Shown here piece after piece: positions 34,641 to 43,973 of a DNA stretch of 64,000 nt. The notes below the pieces were generated by a model. It worked only from the letters and a program-made list of their open reading frames with translations, was not told the DNA's origin and did no database searches. Made by a program: the position numbers and the translations under genes. The DNA is from Pseudomonadota bacterium (GTDB lineage: Bacteria > Pseudomonadota > Alphaproteobacteria > Sphingomonadales > Sphingomonadaceae), in contig JAEWZX010000032.1 of NCBI GenBank assembly GCA_023394965.1, positions 12,629 through 76,628 on the forward strand, given 5' to 3'. Each line of letters starts with the position of its first letter. Position 1 is the stretch's first letter.

Positions 34641-35663
34641 TCACACCTGATAGTAATCCCGGTACCAAGCGACGAAACGATCGACGCCCTCCTGAATATC
34701 GGTCTGCGGAACATAGCCAGTGAGCGATTGTAACAACTGCGTGTCTGCCCAGGTTGCCGGAACATCGCCGGGCTGCATCGGCATGAGATTACGCTCAGCC
34801 TTGATCTCCAGCGCCTCTTCTATGGCGGCAATCATGTCGCCAAGCTGCACGGGTTGCGAATTGCCGATATTGACGATCCGCCAAGGCGCCACCGGAGAAA
34901 GGCTGTCTCCTGCGGCAATGTCTGCGGCATTGCCGGGCCGCTGGGGCACGGCATCGACCAAGCGGCGAATAGCTTCGACCAGATCTTCCACATAAGTGAA
35001 GTCGCGCATCATCCGGCCGTTGTTGTAAACGTCGATCGGTTCCCCTGCGAGCATAGCTTTGGTGAATTTGAACAAAGCCATATCCGGCCTCCCCCAAGGT
35101 CCGTACACGGTGAAAAAGCGGAACATGGTGACCGGCAGGTCGAACAGATGCGCGTAACTGTGCGCCATAACCTCGGTGGCCTTCTTCGTCGCGGCGTAGA
35201 AGGACATCTGGTGATCAGCCTTTATCATCTCGCGATAGGGCATTTCGGTATTGGCACCGTAGGCTGATGAAGTGGAGGCGAGCAGCATATGTTTCGGCGG
35301 TTGTGCTCGGGCAGCTTCAAGCAGCTCGAACGTACCGACCAGATTGCTTTCCAGATAGCTGCGAGGATTTTCGATCGAATAGCGCACACCCGCCTGGGCG
35401 GCGAGATGGACCACAATATCCGGCGTGTACTCTGCAAATATCCCCGCCATAAGATCAGGCGTTTCGATGGCTTGGTTTACAACGCTGAACCGAGAGTTCT
35501 GCTGCAACAATTCCTGACGCCGCCGCTTCAGCGCCGGATCGTAATAATCCGAAAGGGAATCTATTCCGATGACACGAAAGCCATCCTCAAGCAGCCGGCG
35601 ACAGGTGAAGTAACCGATGAAACCGGCCGATCCCGTAACAAGTGCGGTGCGCGTCTCAGCCAT
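34641..35663 (-). CDS. NAD-dependent epimerase/dehydratase, probable UDP-glucuronate 4-epimerase
   Basis: 340 residues of an extended SDR. The N-terminal VTGSAGFIGYFTCRRLLEDG (NAD site) and a catalytic Ser-Tyr-Lys set are present, with ASTSSAYG and MSFYAATKKATEVM (Y-x-x-x-K). RFFTVYGPWGRPDMALFKF is the typical UDP-GlcA 4-epimerase segment. It would make UDP-galacturonate from UDP-glucuronate, which the ugd product at 8809 supplies. The start at 35663 is the second Met of the open frame. The following methyltransferase is 4 bp downstream. Confidence 0.88.
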   Translation of the reverse strand: MAETRTALVTGSAGFIGYFTCRRLLEDGFRVIGIDSLSDYYDPALKRRRQELLQQNSRFSVVNQAIETPDLMAGIFAEYTPDIVVHLAAQAGVRYSIENPRSYLESNLVGTFELLEAARAQPPKHMLLASTSSAYGANTEMPYREMIKADHQMSFYAATKKATEVMAHSYAHLFDLPVTMFRFFTVYGPWGRPDMALFKFTKAMLAGEPIDVYNNGRMMRDFTYVEDLVEAIRRLVDAVPQRPGNAADIAAGDSLSPVAPWRIVNIGNSQPVQLGDMIAAIEEALEIKAERNLMPMQPGDVPATWADTQLLQSLTGYVPQTDIQEGVDRFVAWYRDYYQV

Positions 35664-35992
35664 CAATATGCACCCCACAGGATAGGAGCCGTCTGGCTGG
35701 CTCTATCGGAAATAGACTCATTGGTCGGCGGGATTACGGGCTTCAGCTCGCAATGTCCGCGCCACTCGTTCATGGTCACTAATAGAGCGAAAGCGATCGG
35801 ATGCCAGCCTATAATTCCCTCTCTCAGGGTGGAGTACATCGACGTAACCTTGCATAAAGATATTTCGGCTGTGAAAGCGGTCAAGGTTGCACCGTCGCAC
35901 AATGGAAGACCTCGCCAACCCACCTCTATGATGCTGCTTGAAAACGGATACAGTGGCTGGTGCAGGCGCCATCCAAGGCGCAGCACACTCAC
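35663..35992 (-). CDS. Possible small hypothetical gene before the epimerase
   Basis: A 109-codon open frame that fills most of the 335-bp gap between the GST and epimerase genes. It ends TGATG at the epimerase start, as in a translationally coupled pair. It would start with GTG. The sequence (mixed hydrophobic, seven to eight Cys/Trp residues) matches nothing I know. There is no clear ribosome site, and codon third positions are not strongly GC-biased as in its neighbours, so it may be a chance frame over an AT-richer promoter region. Confidence 0.2.
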   Translation of the reverse strand: MSVLRLGWRLHQPLYPFSSSIIEVGWRGLPLCDGATLTAFTAEISLCKVTSMYSTLREGIIGWHPIAFALLVTMNEWRGHCELKPVIPPTNESISDRASQTAPILWGAY

Positions 35993-35998
35993 CTTGTA

Positions 35999-36625
35999 TC
36001 ACCACATAAAATAGGTACCGCCGCGTTCCCGAGCCCGCTGCCAGGCAGGACGAGAATGGATCATCTCGACAAATCGGGCGAGCTTAGGCGCCTTTTCGGC
36101 ATACCCCTGCATTACCGCAATCTCGCCCGGAAAACTCATCATGACATCGGCGGCAGACCAGTCGTCGCCGACAAAGTGGAGAGTGTCAGAAAGGTTATTT
36201 TCGGCGAACTGAATATGGGCGGCAAGCTGCTCATCGATTCGCGGGGCAAGCGCAGCGGCCGCATCACCAAGCCGGGCTGTATAAATCTTCAACATGACAG
36301 GGACGAAGAAACTGCTCTCACCGAACTGCATCCATTCCAGATGGCGAACATGCGCTGGCGTGTCTGGCGCGGGAAGCCATGTCTCGCCCCCGTGGCGTTC
36401 GCAAAGATACTGGATGATTGCGCCACTTTCCGAAACCAGCAACCCGTCATCGTCTATCACCGGCGACTTACCCAGTGGATGAGCCTGCTTGAGTTCCGGC
36501 GGTGCAAGGTTGGTTTCTGCATCCCGCTGATAGTGCACGATTTTGTAATCGGCACCCAACTCTTCGAGCAGCCAGAGAATGCGCTGCGAGCGGCTGTTGT
36601 TGAGATGATGGACGGTAACGGTCAC
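35999..36625 (-). CDS. Glutathione S-transferase
   Basis: 208 residues. The N-terminal thioredoxin-fold domain (HHLNNSRSQRILWLLEELG, then VIDDDGLLVSESGAIIQYL) carries the SNAIL/TRAIL-like glutathione site. The C-terminal helical GST domain is complete. The first-domain Ser/Asn replaces the usual Tyr, as in beta/theta classes. It starts with GTG preceded by AGGAG. It is cytoplasmic and conjugates or reduces electrophiles with glutathione. It is downstream of recA beyond a terminator, so it is likely a separate transcript. Confidence 0.9.
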   Translation of the reverse strand: MTVTVHHLNNSRSQRILWLLEELGADYKIVHYQRDAETNLAPPELKQAHPLGKSPVIDDDGLLVSESGAIIQYLCERHGGETWLPAPDTPAHVRHLEWMQFGESSFFVPVMLKIYTARLGDAAAALAPRIDEQLAAHIQFAENNLSDTLHFVGDDWSAADVMMSFPGEIAVMQGYAEKAPKLARFVEMIHSRPAWQRARERGGTYFMW

Positions 36626-36696
36626 GCGGCTCTCCTGTCTGACGATTCGCAGCTAAGCTTAGGACCAGCCCTGACAGGACGCCAATCTCATACGGA

Positions 36697-36734
36697 AAAG
36701 CCGGTGCGGCCATGAAGCGGCGCGCACCGGCTTT
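36697..36734 (-). terminator. Terminator downstream of recA
   Basis: A perfect 12-bp stem, AAAGCCGGTGCG with CGCACCGGCTTT, and a 14-base loop, about 90 bp past the recA stop on the minus strand. On the minus strand the last arm ends GGCTTTTCC, giving a short U-tract. It separates recA from the GST gene. Confidence 0.75.
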
Positions 36735-36822
36735 CCGTTTCTTCGGGAACGCCGGGGGACAGTCCGGCTAAGGCGTTGGTCCAGGGGGATGATGGGCCGA
36801 CGCGTTCCCGCTTGAAGAGATT

Positions 36823-37887
36823 TTAGTCCTCGTCCGCGTCCGGGCCGGTCATCATCTCTTCGGCGACCTCGTCGGTTCGGCCACGGATTGCAGCTTCCAA
36901 CTTGGTACACATTTCGGTGTTTTCCTTGAGGAAATTTTTGGCGTTTTCGCGACCCTGGCCAATGCGCACACTGTCATAGCTGAACCAGCTACCCGACTTT
37001 TCTACCACGCCGGCCTTCACACCAAGGTCCAGTATTTCGCCAATCTTCGAGATACCTTCGCCATACATGATATCGAATTCGACCTGCTTGAACGGGGGCG
37101 CGACCTTGTTCTTCACCACTTTTACGCGGGTCGCGTTGCCGATGATATCGTCGCGGTCCTTGATCTGCCCTGTGCGCCGGATGTCGAGACGGACCGAGGC
37201 ATAGAATTTGAGCGCATTGCCGCCGGTCGTGGTTTCCGGATTGCCGTACATCACACCGATCTTCATCCGCAGCTGGTTGATGAAGATCACCATGCATTTC
37301 GACCGATTGATCGACCCTGTCAGCTTGCGCAAGGATTGCGACATCAGGCGCGCCTGCAGGCCGACGTGGCTGTCACCCATTTCACCCTCGATTTCGGCAC
37401 GCGGCACCAGCGCTGCGACCGAGTCGACCACCAGCACGTCGATTGCATTGGAGCGCACCAGCGTGTCGGTGATTTCAAGCGCCTGCTCGCCCGTGTCGGG
37501 CTGCGATACGATCAGTTCATCGATGTCGACGCCCAGCTTCTTCGCATAGACAGGATCGAGCGCATGTTCCGCGTCGACGAATGCAGCGGTACCGCCAGCT
37601 TTCTGGGCTTCTGCGATTACATGCAGCGCCAGCGTGGTCTTGCCTGAGCTTTCCGGCCCATAGACTTCGATTACCCGGCCCTTTGGCAAACCGCCCACAC
37701 CGAGCGCGATGTCGAGACCCAGCGATCCGGTGGAGATCACCTCCACATTCATCGCTTCCTTCTGGCCCAGCTTCATCGCCGAACCCTTGCCGAATGCGCG
37801 ATCGATCTGCGCGAGCGCGGCGTCCAATGCCTTCTGGCGGTCTGCGTCCACTTTCTTGTCCTCTACGAGTTTCAGACTTGCCGCCAT
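36823..37887 (-). CDS. recA: Recombinase RecA
   Basis: 354 residues. Walker A GPESSGKT is at 77-84, Walker B is LVVDSVAALVP, and L1/L2 loops and the acidic C-terminus (TGPDADED) are present. It catalyses homologous strand exchange and LexA cleavage. AGGAGG lies about 7 bp before the ATG at 37887; the longer frame to 37962 reads into the promoter. A GAAC-N7-GAAC LexA box is 78 bp upstream, so it is SOS regulated. Confidence 0.98.
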   Translation of the reverse strand: MAASLKLVEDKKVDADRQKALDAALAQIDRAFGKGSAMKLGQKEAMNVEVISTGSLGLDIALGVGGLPKGRVIEVYGPESSGKTTLALHVIAEAQKAGGTAAFVDAEHALDPVYAKKLGVDIDELIVSQPDTGEQALEITDTLVRSNAIDVLVVDSVAALVPRAEIEGEMGDSHVGLQARLMSQSLRKLTGSINRSKCMVIFINQLRMKIGVMYGNPETTTGGNALKFYASVRLDIRRTGQIKDRDDIIGNATRVKVVKNKVAPPFKQVEFDIMYGEGISKIGEILDLGVKAGVVEKSGSWFSYDSVRIGQGRENAKNFLKENTEMCTKLEAAIRGRTDEVAEEMMTGPDADED

Positions 37888-37964
37888 GACATTACCTCCT
37901 GCGCTTGGCCAGAGCCGGTTCCGACTCTTCAACTGACCCGTGATGTATCCACTTTGTTCCAAAA

Positions 37965-37979
37965 GAACAAGTAGGGAAC
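37965..37979 (-). promoter_or_regulatory. LexA (SOS) box of recA
   Basis: GAACAAGTAGGGAAC on the plus strand (GTTC-N7-GTTC on the recA strand) exactly matches the direct-repeat LexA site known in alphaproteobacteria. It lies 78 bp before the recA start, in an AT-rich promoter stretch. An overlapping GTTC-N5-GAAC sits at 37956-37968. Confidence 0.85.
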
Positions 37980-38030
37980 GAAATTATTTTCTACTTTTGT
38001 TCCATACAGCCGTGTCGCAAGCGCATCAGG

Positions 38031-40505
38031 CTATTTGCACTGTTCGTTCAGCACCTCGGCAACCTTGGCGTTGATCTGCTGCACGCTGAATGGCTTGGGG
38101 ATGAAGTGCATGTTCTCGATGTCGATTTCATTCCGCAGCTGTTCCTCCGCATATCCGGACATGAACAGGATCGGGATGTCTGGCTTCACACTGCGGATCG
38201 CCCGGGCCATGGCTGGGCCATCCATTGCGGGCATGACGACATCGGATACAATCAGATCAAAATCGGTGTCACCATTGGCGACTATTGCCGCACCTTCTTC
38301 GCCGTTTGAGGCAGTGGTCACGGTATAGCCTGCGCGCACCAAGGCACGTTCGGCAACTGCACGGACCATATCCTCGTCTTCAACCAGCAACAGCTTGCCA
38401 CCGGCCGACCATTCGGAAGCCTTGGTTTCCTCCGGCTCATTCTCACGCATTACGACCGGCAGTTCGCCCTTGTGCACTGGCAGATAGACCGTGAAGCGCG
38501 CGCCGGCCGGAGCGCCATCCGGCCCTTGGACATTGTCTGCAAAAATAAAGCCGTTCGACTGCTTGACGATGCCATAGACGGTCGACAGGCCAAGGCCGGT
38601 GCCCTTCCCCTGTTCCTTGGTGGTGAAGAAAGGTTCGAAGATCTTGTTGAGGTGTTCTTCCGGAATGCCGCCACCGGTATCCTGGACGATCAGCACCGTA
38701 TAATCGTCGGCAGGCATGATATCGATGCCCATCTTGCGCACGTCGCGCGCAGAGACACGCCTGGTTGCAAGGGTGAGCCGCCCCTTCCAGTCCTGCTGCC
38801 CGCGCTTCGCCGCGTGAGCCTGCATCGCGTCGCGCGCATTCACCGCGAGGTTGATGATGACCTGTTCAAGCTGCTGAGGGTCGGCCCTGACAGAGCCGAG
38901 TTCTCTATCGTGCCGGACCGAGAATTCGACCTTCTCGCCCATCAAACGTTTCAGAAGCTGGCTCACTTCGCTGACAACGTCTGGCAATTGAAGCACGACC
39001 GGACGCAGCGTCTGCTGGCGGCTGAAGGCCAGCAACTGACGCGTCAGGCTGGCCGCGCGGTTCGAATTGGCCTTGATCTGCTGAATGTCATCGTAATCGC
39101 TATCACCTGGGGTATGGCGTAGCAGCATCAGGTCGCAATACCCGATGATCGCGGTCAGGACATTGTTGAAATCGTGGGCGACACCGCCAGCAAGCTGGCC
39201 GACCGCCTGCATCTTGGTTGCCTGCGCCACCTGACGGCGCAGGCGCTTTTCTTCGGACGAATCCGAAATGGACAGCAGAACCGCCGCATCGCCCAGGCCC
39301 CGCACCCCGGCAAGGCCTATCGACACCGGCTCTTCCTTGTCGTTGGCGAGGCGCACCGCCATGTCGCCACTGGCAGTCGCGCCCTTGGCGAAGCGCCTGA
39401 CAGTATCGGCCATGGCCGCCTTGTCTTCCCCAACCACAAGATCGGAGGGGAATTGCGGCAGCCCCGCAGCTTCGCGTTCGACCGCGCGGAGGAACGCCTT
39501 GTTGGCAAAGAGGAAGCGTCCATCGCGATCGGTCAGGGCAAGCCCCAGCGGCAGTGCCGAAAGCAGCGCCTCCAGCTGAGGGATTGCCGCCTTGCCGCTG
39601 CGTTCCCAACCGCCGCCGATACCCACGGTACTGTCCACCAACAACATGAGAGAGGGTGCCTGATCGGCATCGCTCATTCTGGAAGCATTGGGTATGTCCA
39701 GCGGGACATGCACCAGGGTCTGCGGCGAGCCCTGCTGCCCTTCCCGCGCAAAAAATATCCGGTCGCGATCGTCGGAACGCAGCAACTGGACGAATTCCAG
39801 CCCACCGAGCTTGTTGTCGCGACTTCCCGTCGCGCGCTCCGCCAGGCCCGGCGTCGTGGTCTGGACGATACCGTCGGGGGCCACCAGCGCCACTTCGACG
39901 CCCGCCCGCGATATGACTTCGCCCAAAGGTCCGCCAAGACGCTCGGCCAGGCCTTCGAGGCTGCGGTGCTTGCGAATTTCATCGAAGCGCCAGACCAGAT
40001 AGGCTTCACCCCGCCCGCTGCGCTCGATCCGCAAGCGGTACGGAGTATCTGCACCGGCAAGCCTGATCTTGGTCACCTCGGCACGGCCATCTCTCCACGC
40101 ATCGCGCGCTGCATTGGCCGCCGCTTCGCGAGAGGCGGTTTCAAGCGGCAGTTCATAGGGTGCGGATACACCCTCGAACCAGCTTTCGTAGGTCGAATTG
40201 GCGCAGACCAGACGGTTCGCGCGATCGACAATCGCTATCGCCCGGTGACGGTTCTCGATGGCCGCACTCGTCACCGACCAGTCGGGCTGAAGCAATTGCT
40301 CTTCCACCGGATCGGCCTTGAGGCGCGCGGCAAGCAACAGCATCAGCAATATCGCAACGAGCGAGCCACCATAGGCCATGGCCACAAGCGTCTGTTCGCC
40401 CACCAGCCACACCAGACCGATCGAAACCAGGCACGCCGCCGCCACCCCCAGCATCAAGGGGGCGGGAGGCAGATGGGTTATCGGATTGTCGTCTGGCAGC
40501 TTCAT
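38031..40505 (-). CDS. cckA: Cell-cycle hybrid histidine kinase CckA
   Basis: 824 residues. Two N-terminal membrane helices (about 14-60) are followed by PAS regions (about 90-420) and a HisKA domain with phospho-acceptor His in GGVAHDFNNVLTAIIGY (about 445). The HATPase has N box NLAVNARDAM, DTGGGIPEEHLNKIFEPFF and GKGTGLGLSTVYGIVKQ. The C-terminal receiver starts LLLVEDEDMVRAVAERAL, with the acceptor Asp in LIVSDVVMPAMDG (about 753). It phosphorelays through ChpT to CtrA in the alphaproteobacterial cell cycle. The start codon overlaps the DUF2062 stop by 4 bp, a conserved-looking pair. Confidence 0.95.
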   Translation of the reverse strand: MKLPDDNPITHLPPAPLMLGVAAACLVSIGLVWLVGEQTLVAMAYGGSLVAILLMLLLAARLKADPVEEQLLQPDWSVTSAAIENRHRAIAIVDRANRLVCANSTYESWFEGVSAPYELPLETASREAAANAARDAWRDGRAEVTKIRLAGADTPYRLRIERSGRGEAYLVWRFDEIRKHRSLEGLAERLGGPLGEVISRAGVEVALVAPDGIVQTTTPGLAERATGSRDNKLGGLEFVQLLRSDDRDRIFFAREGQQGSPQTLVHVPLDIPNASRMSDADQAPSLMLLVDSTVGIGGGWERSGKAAIPQLEALLSALPLGLALTDRDGRFLFANKAFLRAVEREAAGLPQFPSDLVVGEDKAAMADTVRRFAKGATASGDMAVRLANDKEEPVSIGLAGVRGLGDAAVLLSISDSSEEKRLRRQVAQATKMQAVGQLAGGVAHDFNNVLTAIIGYCDLMLLRHTPGDSDYDDIQQIKANSNRAASLTRQLLAFSRQQTLRPVVLQLPDVVSEVSQLLKRLMGEKVEFSVRHDRELGSVRADPQQLEQVIINLAVNARDAMQAHAAKRGQQDWKGRLTLATRRVSARDVRKMGIDIMPADDYTVLIVQDTGGGIPEEHLNKIFEPFFTTKEQGKGTGLGLSTVYGIVKQSNGFIFADNVQGPDGAPAGARFTVYLPVHKGELPVVMRENEPEETKASEWSAGGKLLLVEDEDMVRAVAERALVRAGYTVTTASNGEEGAAIVANGDTDFDLIVSDVVMPAMDGPAMARAIRSVKPDIPILFMSGYAEEQLRNEIDIENMHFIPKPFSVQQINAKVAEVLNEQCK

Positions 40506-41131
40506 GCTTCTTTGTCTTTACGCAGGCGCTCTTCGTCTTTACGCAGGCGCTCTTCCAGGCGCCGTTCCATTCCACGCAGGCGCCGCTGGCGTTTGCGCGC
40601 GACGATGAAACGCCACACGATATCCGCCAGGACATAGCCGATCGCCGCGCCGACAATCGCCAGGACGACAAAGCCGAATATGGTCACCAGAACCGTGACG
40701 CCGACGCCTTCGAAGAGATTGAGAAACCATGCCCAGCGGCCACTGGTCATTTCATCCTGAGCCACACCGCCCGTGGTCGCCAGATCGACCTTCAGAATAA
40801 ACACGCCCAGCTTGTTGGCCACAACGGCCCAGAAGGGAAAAGTCAGGGGATTGGTAATGAAGGTCACGAGTGCGGACAGCGGGACATTGGCCCGGGCCGG
40901 CAGGGCCATGAATGCGGCGAGGAATATCTGGCCGACCGGAATGATAAATCCAGCAAAGATCCCCAGCGCCACACCGCGCGGCACGCTGCGCCGAGTGAAC
41001 CGCCACAGTTCGGGCGTCAGGAACCGGTGCGCAATAGGCCGCAAATATCTGTTTTCGGCCATTTGTTCACGCGTCGGCATATGCCGGCGGATGAAATCCG
41101 ACAGAAATGTCTTCGACCTGCGCTCGCTCAT
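40502..41131 (-). CDS. DUF2062 membrane protein
   Basis: 209 residues. A DUF2062 domain follows a basic N-terminus: VPRGVALGIFAGFIIPVGQIFLAAFMALPARANVPLSA with three or four membrane segments (about 50-150), then FITNPLTFPFW, the family hallmark. A last helix at about 150-180 precedes a highly charged C-terminal coil, RRLEERLRKDEERLRKDKEA, made by a 21-bp tandem duplication. The function of the family is unknown. It is coupled to cckA by ATGA overlap and starts at 41131 within a 130-bp gap after smpB. Confidence 0.88.
   Translation of the reverse strand: MSERRSKTFLSDFIRRHMPTREQMAENRYLRPIAHRFLTPELWRFTRRSVPRGVALGIFAGFIIPVGQIFLAAFMALPARANVPLSALVTFITNPLTFPFWAVVANKLGVFILKVDLATTGGVAQDEMTSGRWAWFLNLFEGVGVTVLVTIFGFVVLAIVGAAIGYVLADIVWRFIVARKRQRRLRGMERRLEERLRKDEERLRKDKEA
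40514..40555. repeat. 21-bp tandem duplication
   Basis: Two perfect copies of GTCTTTACGCAGGCGCTCTTC (40514-40534 and 40535-40555) in the last codons of the DUF2062 gene. They encode the repeated ERLRKDE heptad-like unit. A partial third copy may precede it (CTCTTCCAGGCGCCG). Confidence 0.9.
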
Positions 41132-41261
41132 TGCCACGACCCTGCCATGCGCCGCCCCAGTGGCGGTTTCAAGTGGGCGCGCGAAGCGATTTGCGACGAA
41201 TGCGGCATGGCTGGCGATGTGGTTGCCCCACGCCAGTTTTGTAAGGGGGCAATCGGCGCGT

Positions 41262-41744
41262 TCAGCCGCGCTCTCGCATAAGTCTTGCCTTGTCGCGCTT
41301 CCAGTCGCGGTCCTTGATGGTGGCGCGTTTATCATGCGCCTGCTTGCCCTTTGCCAGGGCGAGTTCGACCTTTGCCCTGCCGGTAGAGTTGAAATAGATC
41401 GATAGCGGGACGAGCGTCATGCCCTTGCGCTCCACCGCACCGAACAGCTTTTCGATCTCGCGTTCGTGCAGCAGCAATTTACGCGGCCTGCGCGGTTCGT
41501 GGTTCAGGCGGTTGCCATGCGAATATTCGGGGATGTTGGCATTGATCAGCCACACCTGCCCATCGCGCACTTCGGCATAGCTTTCCTTGATGCTCGCCTC
41601 ACCGGCGCGCAACGCCTTCACCTCGGTGCCTTGCAGCGCAAGTCCGGCTTCGAACGTATCTTCCACATGATAATCGAACCGCACACGCCGATTATCGGCG
41701 ACGGTTTTCTGCTTGTCGAAGGTGGCGGGTTTCGGACGGGCCAT
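41262..41744 (-). CDS. smpB: SsrA-binding protein SmpB
   Basis: 160 residues. It has the SmpB OB-fold core with VADNRRVRFDYHVEDTFEAGLALQGTEVKALR and the C-terminal basic tail DRDWKRDKARLMRERG, which enters the mRNA channel in trans-translation. It binds tmRNA; the tmRNA gene itself is not in the window. The ATG at 41744 fits the family N-terminus. dapA is often adjacent to smpB in sphingomonads, but here an S9 peptidase and a deacylase lie between them. Confidence 0.96.
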   Translation of the reverse strand: MARPKPATFDKQKTVADNRRVRFDYHVEDTFEAGLALQGTEVKALRAGEASIKESYAEVRDGQVWLINANIPEYSHGNRLNHEPRRPRKLLLHEREIEKLFGAVERKGMTLVPLSIYFNSTGRAKVELALAKGKQAHDKRATIKDRDWKRDKARLMRERG

Positions 41745-41893
41745 AAGGTCGGCGCATGTAGGGTTTGTTGGGCGCAAGGCCAAGCCCTGTAAATGACCCT
41801 ATATTGCTCTATCGCCAAAAGTTGATCAGAAATTCCGTCCGCGTAAGATTAGCGGCAATCGACAATGTCATCGATTTGACAATTGGGGGGCAC

Positions 41894-43861
41894 ATGAAAA
41901 TTTTGCTGACGCTACGGTCTTTATTGGCAGCGCTTTTGATCTCGTTGCTCGGCACGGGCGCTACAGCACAGCAGCCGACCCCTCTGGCGGCTTACGGCGC
42001 ACTACCCGACGTCGAGGACGCAGCTGTTTCGCCAACCGGAAAACATATCGCGATACTCCTTACCCAGAAGGGCCAGAGAATGATCGTGATGTTCGATCCA
42101 TCCCTGCAAGTCATCCGGCAATTGGTCGTTGGTGACGCCAAGATACGTTCCTTCGACTGGATCGGGGATGATCATTTATTGCTGTTGAGTAGCCAGACCG
42201 AGAAACTGGGCAGCGCTGGCACCGTCAGGTTCACATCTGATATCGCTGAGATAAGTTCCGCCCGCATTATCCCCGTCGCGGCGGACAAGCAGATCGAGAC
42301 GGTTTTTGACAAAGCGCGTCATTTGATGGGGGCAGTTCTCGGCAGTTACGGAGTGCGCCAGATCGATGGACGATGGACCGCGCATTTTGGCGCGATTCAG
42401 TTGGAAAGTTCTAAGGGAAGCAATCGCACCACCTTCGTTTTCAATCACGGGCGACCATTCCTCTATGCAGTCGACATCGAAGACAACAAGCCGCGCCGTG
42501 TTGCAGCGCCCGGCCGCGAGGGTATCGACCGCGACTGGTTGCTGGATGCGCAGGGGAATGTTGCTGCTTCAATCGATGTCAGCACCACGACCGGCGAGTG
42601 GAAGCTGTCGGGACCGAGTGGCACCGTTATAGTCTCAGGTGCCGACCCCAGCGGCCGCGTGGGTCTAGTGGGGTTGGGATACGATGGCACGTCCGTCATA
42701 TATTCGAGCCGCGACCCCGACCTCCATAGACAGTGGTTCGAGATTTCTCTCACGGGAGGGCAACCGAAACCTTTCCTTCGCGATGTTGATGTCGACCGTC
42801 TCTATTTCGATGAAATAACCGGTCATCTTATCGGCTATCTCGACATTCAAAATGGGCCTGTCTTCGCCAACCCTGAACATCAGACCGCGGTAGAAAATAT
42901 TCGCAAGGCATTTGGCGACCTCGATATGCGCATGATCGACTGGACACCGGACTTCAAGCAAGTTCTGGTCCGTACTAGCGGCAACAAAGACAGCGGCACT
43001 TGGTATCTCGTGGACGTGGCCGACGGCAAAGCAACCGCAATCGCTTATGAACGTATGCCCATCGGCCCCGAAAAGGTCGGCCAGATCTCCAGGTTTGCCT
43101 ACACTGCGGCAGATGGGCTGGAAATGGATGGCATATTGACCTTGCCACCGGGGAAACAAGCTCAGAACCTGCCAGTGGTCGCACTTCCCCACGGGGGTCC
43201 GAGCGCAAGCGATGAAGAGCGTTTCGATTGGTGGGCACAAGCTTTTGCCTCGCGCGGCTACGCTGTTTTCCAACCCAATTTTCGTGGCTCCACCAATCGT
43301 GGGCAAGCGTTCAAGCTGGCCGGCTACGGTCAGTGGGGGCGTGCGATGCAGACCGATATTTCGGACGGCCTTGCGGCTTTGGCCGCCAAGGGTGTGATCG
43401 ACAAGGATCGAGCATGCATTGTTGGCGCTAGCTATGGTGGCTATGCTGCGCTCGCCGGAGTGACCATTCAGCAAGGTCTCTATCGCTGTGCCATAGCCGT
43501 AGCTCCGGTGAGCGACATTGAGGCCATGTACAATGAGGATGTCGAGACCTCAGGTGGGGCTCGGGTGACGCGATCGGCCCTGGTTGAACAGCTCGGCCCC
43601 AGAGCCGGTTGGGATGCCGTTTCACCTCGGCGGCTTGCCAATAAAGCCGATGCCCCGATCCTGCTGATCCATGGTCGCGACGACACGGTTGTACCCTACT
43701 CGCATTCCCAAAAAATGGCGGATGCCTTGAAGGACGCCGGTAAACCGTTCGAGTTGGTAACGTTACAAGGCGAAGATCACTGGCTTTCACTGTCATCAAC
43801 ACGTTTGAGAATGCTCGAAGCCGCAGTAGAATTTGTAGAGAAGCACAACCCAGCCGATTAA
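41894..43861 (+). CDS. S9-family prolyl-oligopeptidase-like peptidase (periplasmic)
   Basis: 655 residues. The signal peptide (about 1-25) ends GATAQQ. A beta-propeller-like region (about 50-390) precedes the alpha/beta hydrolase with catalytic Ser in GASYGGYAA (about 512), Asp in HGRDDTV (about 595) and His in GEDHWLS (about 629). It cleaves short peptides, probably in the periplasm (dipeptidyl-peptidase type). The ATG at 41894 follows GGGGGG by 3 bases, and the frame upstream is not coding. It is divergent from smpB, with promoters in the 41745-41893 gap. It is oriented toward the deacylase gene, a 112-bp gap away. Confidence 0.88.
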   Translation: MKILLTLRSLLAALLISLLGTGATAQQPTPLAAYGALPDVEDAAVSPTGKHIAILLTQKGQRMIVMFDPSLQVIRQLVVGDAKIRSFDWIGDDHLLLLSSQTEKLGSAGTVRFTSDIAEISSARIIPVAADKQIETVFDKARHLMGAVLGSYGVRQIDGRWTAHFGAIQLESSKGSNRTTFVFNHGRPFLYAVDIEDNKPRRVAAPGREGIDRDWLLDAQGNVAASIDVSTTTGEWKLSGPSGTVIVSGADPSGRVGLVGLGYDGTSVIYSSRDPDLHRQWFEISLTGGQPKPFLRDVDVDRLYFDEITGHLIGYLDIQNGPVFANPEHQTAVENIRKAFGDLDMRMIDWTPDFKQVLVRTSGNKDSGTWYLVDVADGKATAIAYERMPIGPEKVGQISRFAYTAADGLEMDGILTLPPGKQAQNLPVVALPHGGPSASDEERFDWWAQAFASRGYAVFQPNFRGSTNRGQAFKLAGYGQWGRAMQTDISDGLAALAAKGVIDKDRACIVGASYGGYAALAGVTIQQGLYRCAIAVAPVSDIEAMYNEDVETSGGARVTRSALVEQLGPRAGWDAVSPRRLANKADAPILLIHGRDDTVVPYSHSQKMADALKDAGKPFELVTLQGEDHWLSLSSTRLRMLEAAVEFVEKHNPAD

Positions 43862-43973
43862 GGCGGCCCGGGTTTTCACGTCGCGGCTCGCGTGTTTGTA
43901 TTCCCTTTCACTGGGAACGGCACGATGGTGCTTTTCGCTTGCCAACGAGAAGGCCGTCGTGCCGATTAGAAGG

